Notes under the pieces: model-generated | What the model saw: the letters and a program-made list of their open reading frames with translations, nothing else | Told to the model about the DNA's origin: nothing | The model's database searches: none | Position numbers and translations under genes: made by a program | Shown: one piece after another, positions 5,563-6,009 of the stretch | Position numbering within the stretch: position 1 is the stretch's first letter | Layout: each line of letters begins with the position of its first letter | Source: Bacillota bacterium | GTDB lineage: Bacteria > Bacillota > Clostridia > Christensenellales > UMGS416 | Length of the DNA: 6,009 bases | Reading direction: 5' to 3' | Assembly (NCBI GenBank): GCA_023409755.1 | Contig: JAEYRA010000116.1 | Span: 1-6,009 of the forward strand

Positions 5563-5563
5563 G
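5545..5563 (+). terminator. Terminator-like hairpin ending the structured region
   Basis: AAGGGCC (5545-5551) pairs with GGCCTTT (5556-5562), with one G-T wobble, around the loop GAGT. It is followed by GTCTGTC, which is T-containing but has no run of T. It is a weak rho-independent terminator candidate that would end transcription from the rhodanese gene or from the candidate RNA. It lies just before repeat copy B. Confidence 0.45.
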
Positions 5564-5566
5564 TCT

Positions 5567-5785
5567 GTCGCGGGTTTACCCCGTAGCGGCACGAAACAGC
5601 TTGCCCGTAGCACTCGCCCCTCCCGCCCTCAGCGCGTTCCCTCGTAAAAACCCACACGAGCCACAACAGCAGGAAGCCCGCCAGCGACATGCGCGGTGGC
5701 GGGCTCCCCTATCATCGTGTCGAGTGCTCCAAACTCGTGGCTGTCGCATCAGCGGCAGCGGCGAAAGCGAAGCGTAAACGTAGCG
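5567..5785 (+). repeat. Intergenic two-hairpin repeat, copy B (most complete forward copy)
   Basis: This copy serves as the reference unit, about 219 bp. The first half opens with the small hairpin GCGGG-TTTAC-CCCGT (5570-5584, one G-T pair). Next comes agcttgcccgtagcact, which is shared exactly with copy C. The second half begins near ctcgtaaaaaccc and carries the large hairpin AGCCCGCCA (5675-5683) with TGGCGGGCT (5697-5705), a perfect 9-bp stem around a 13-nt loop (5684-5696). The unit ends with tgctccaaactcg, a gtcgcatcagcggc block and the GCGAAAGCGAAGCG tail. No ORF in it looks real. Confidence 0.8.
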
Positions 5786-5872
5786 TCGATAGACCTCCGT
5801 ACCTACTCCCCTCGCATGGCGCAAACCGGAATGTTCACCCCCGTCGCAAGCACCCCTCGCCCCGCAGCCGCG

Positions 5873-6009
5873 TCGCGGGTTTACCCCGCAGCGGCACTAT
5901 ACAGCTTGCCCGTAGCACTCACCCCACCCGCGTGAGCGTGTCCCCAGGTAAAACCCCGCACGAGCGAAGCGATGTGCCCCCCCATGCGTGCCCCCTCGCC
6001 CTTCAGCCG
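5873..6009 (+). repeat. Intergenic two-hairpin repeat, copy C (first half, then diverged; cut by window end)
   Basis: Positions 5873-5965 align with 5567-5660 at roughly 80% identity by eye, from gtcgcgggtttacccc to cacgag. The small hairpin is GCGGG-TTTAC-CCCGC (5876-5890), a full Watson-Crick version of the one in copy B. After 5965 the large hairpin of the other copies is not found; the sequence goes directly to a cgaagcg-like stretch and C-rich bases, as if the second half were deleted. The gap between B and C (5786-5872) shows nothing I can assign. Confidence 0.7.

Overview
The window is a GC-rich bacterial stretch with mostly G/C third codon positions, TTG starts, Shine-Dalgarno sites and four-base ATGA gene overlaps. 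The protein families and codon style suggest a high-GC gut-type Clostridia lineage, such as the Faecalibacterium/Subdoligranulum/Gemmiger group of Oscillospiraceae. That placement is an inference from gene content and not from a marker gene.

Layout. Positions 1-194 hold a forward copy of an intergenic repeat. It is followed by a sigma-A type promoter (196-224) and a four-gene plus-strand operon (252-4104). The operon encodes an FAD-dependent dehydrogenase of the COG2509 type, a 111-residue single-pass membrane protein of unknown function, a ParA/CobQ-like P-loop ATPase, and a polytopic GT-C glycosyltransferase resembling the PIG-V mannosyltransferases. The first three genes overlap as ATGA (1841-1844 and 2173-2176) and the fourth follows after six bases. 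The operon ends in a hairpin terminator at 4103-4124.

From 4121 to 4662 no protein gene is convincing. This stretch holds two near-tandem reverse copies of the repeat plus a partial third. A short AT-richer stretch follows (4663-4756), with an operator-like dyad and an extended -10 promoter driving a single-domain rhodanese (4819-5157). After the rhodanese come another partial reverse copy of the repeat, a dense set of nested perfect stems (5256-5562) that looks like an undescribed structured RNA ending in a terminator-like hairpin, and two more forward copies of the repeat (5567-5785 and 5873 to the window end).

The genes are ordinary and have no obvious shared pathway beyond co-transcription. 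The most interesting content is intergenic. First, there is a repeat unit of about 200-220 bp with two hairpins, whose stems vary by compensatory changes while the loops (5 nt and 13 nt) are conserved. It is present in at least five substantial copies, with its GCGAAAG-type tail always facing the neighbouring gene. Second, there is the candidate structured RNA near 5.25-5.56 kb.
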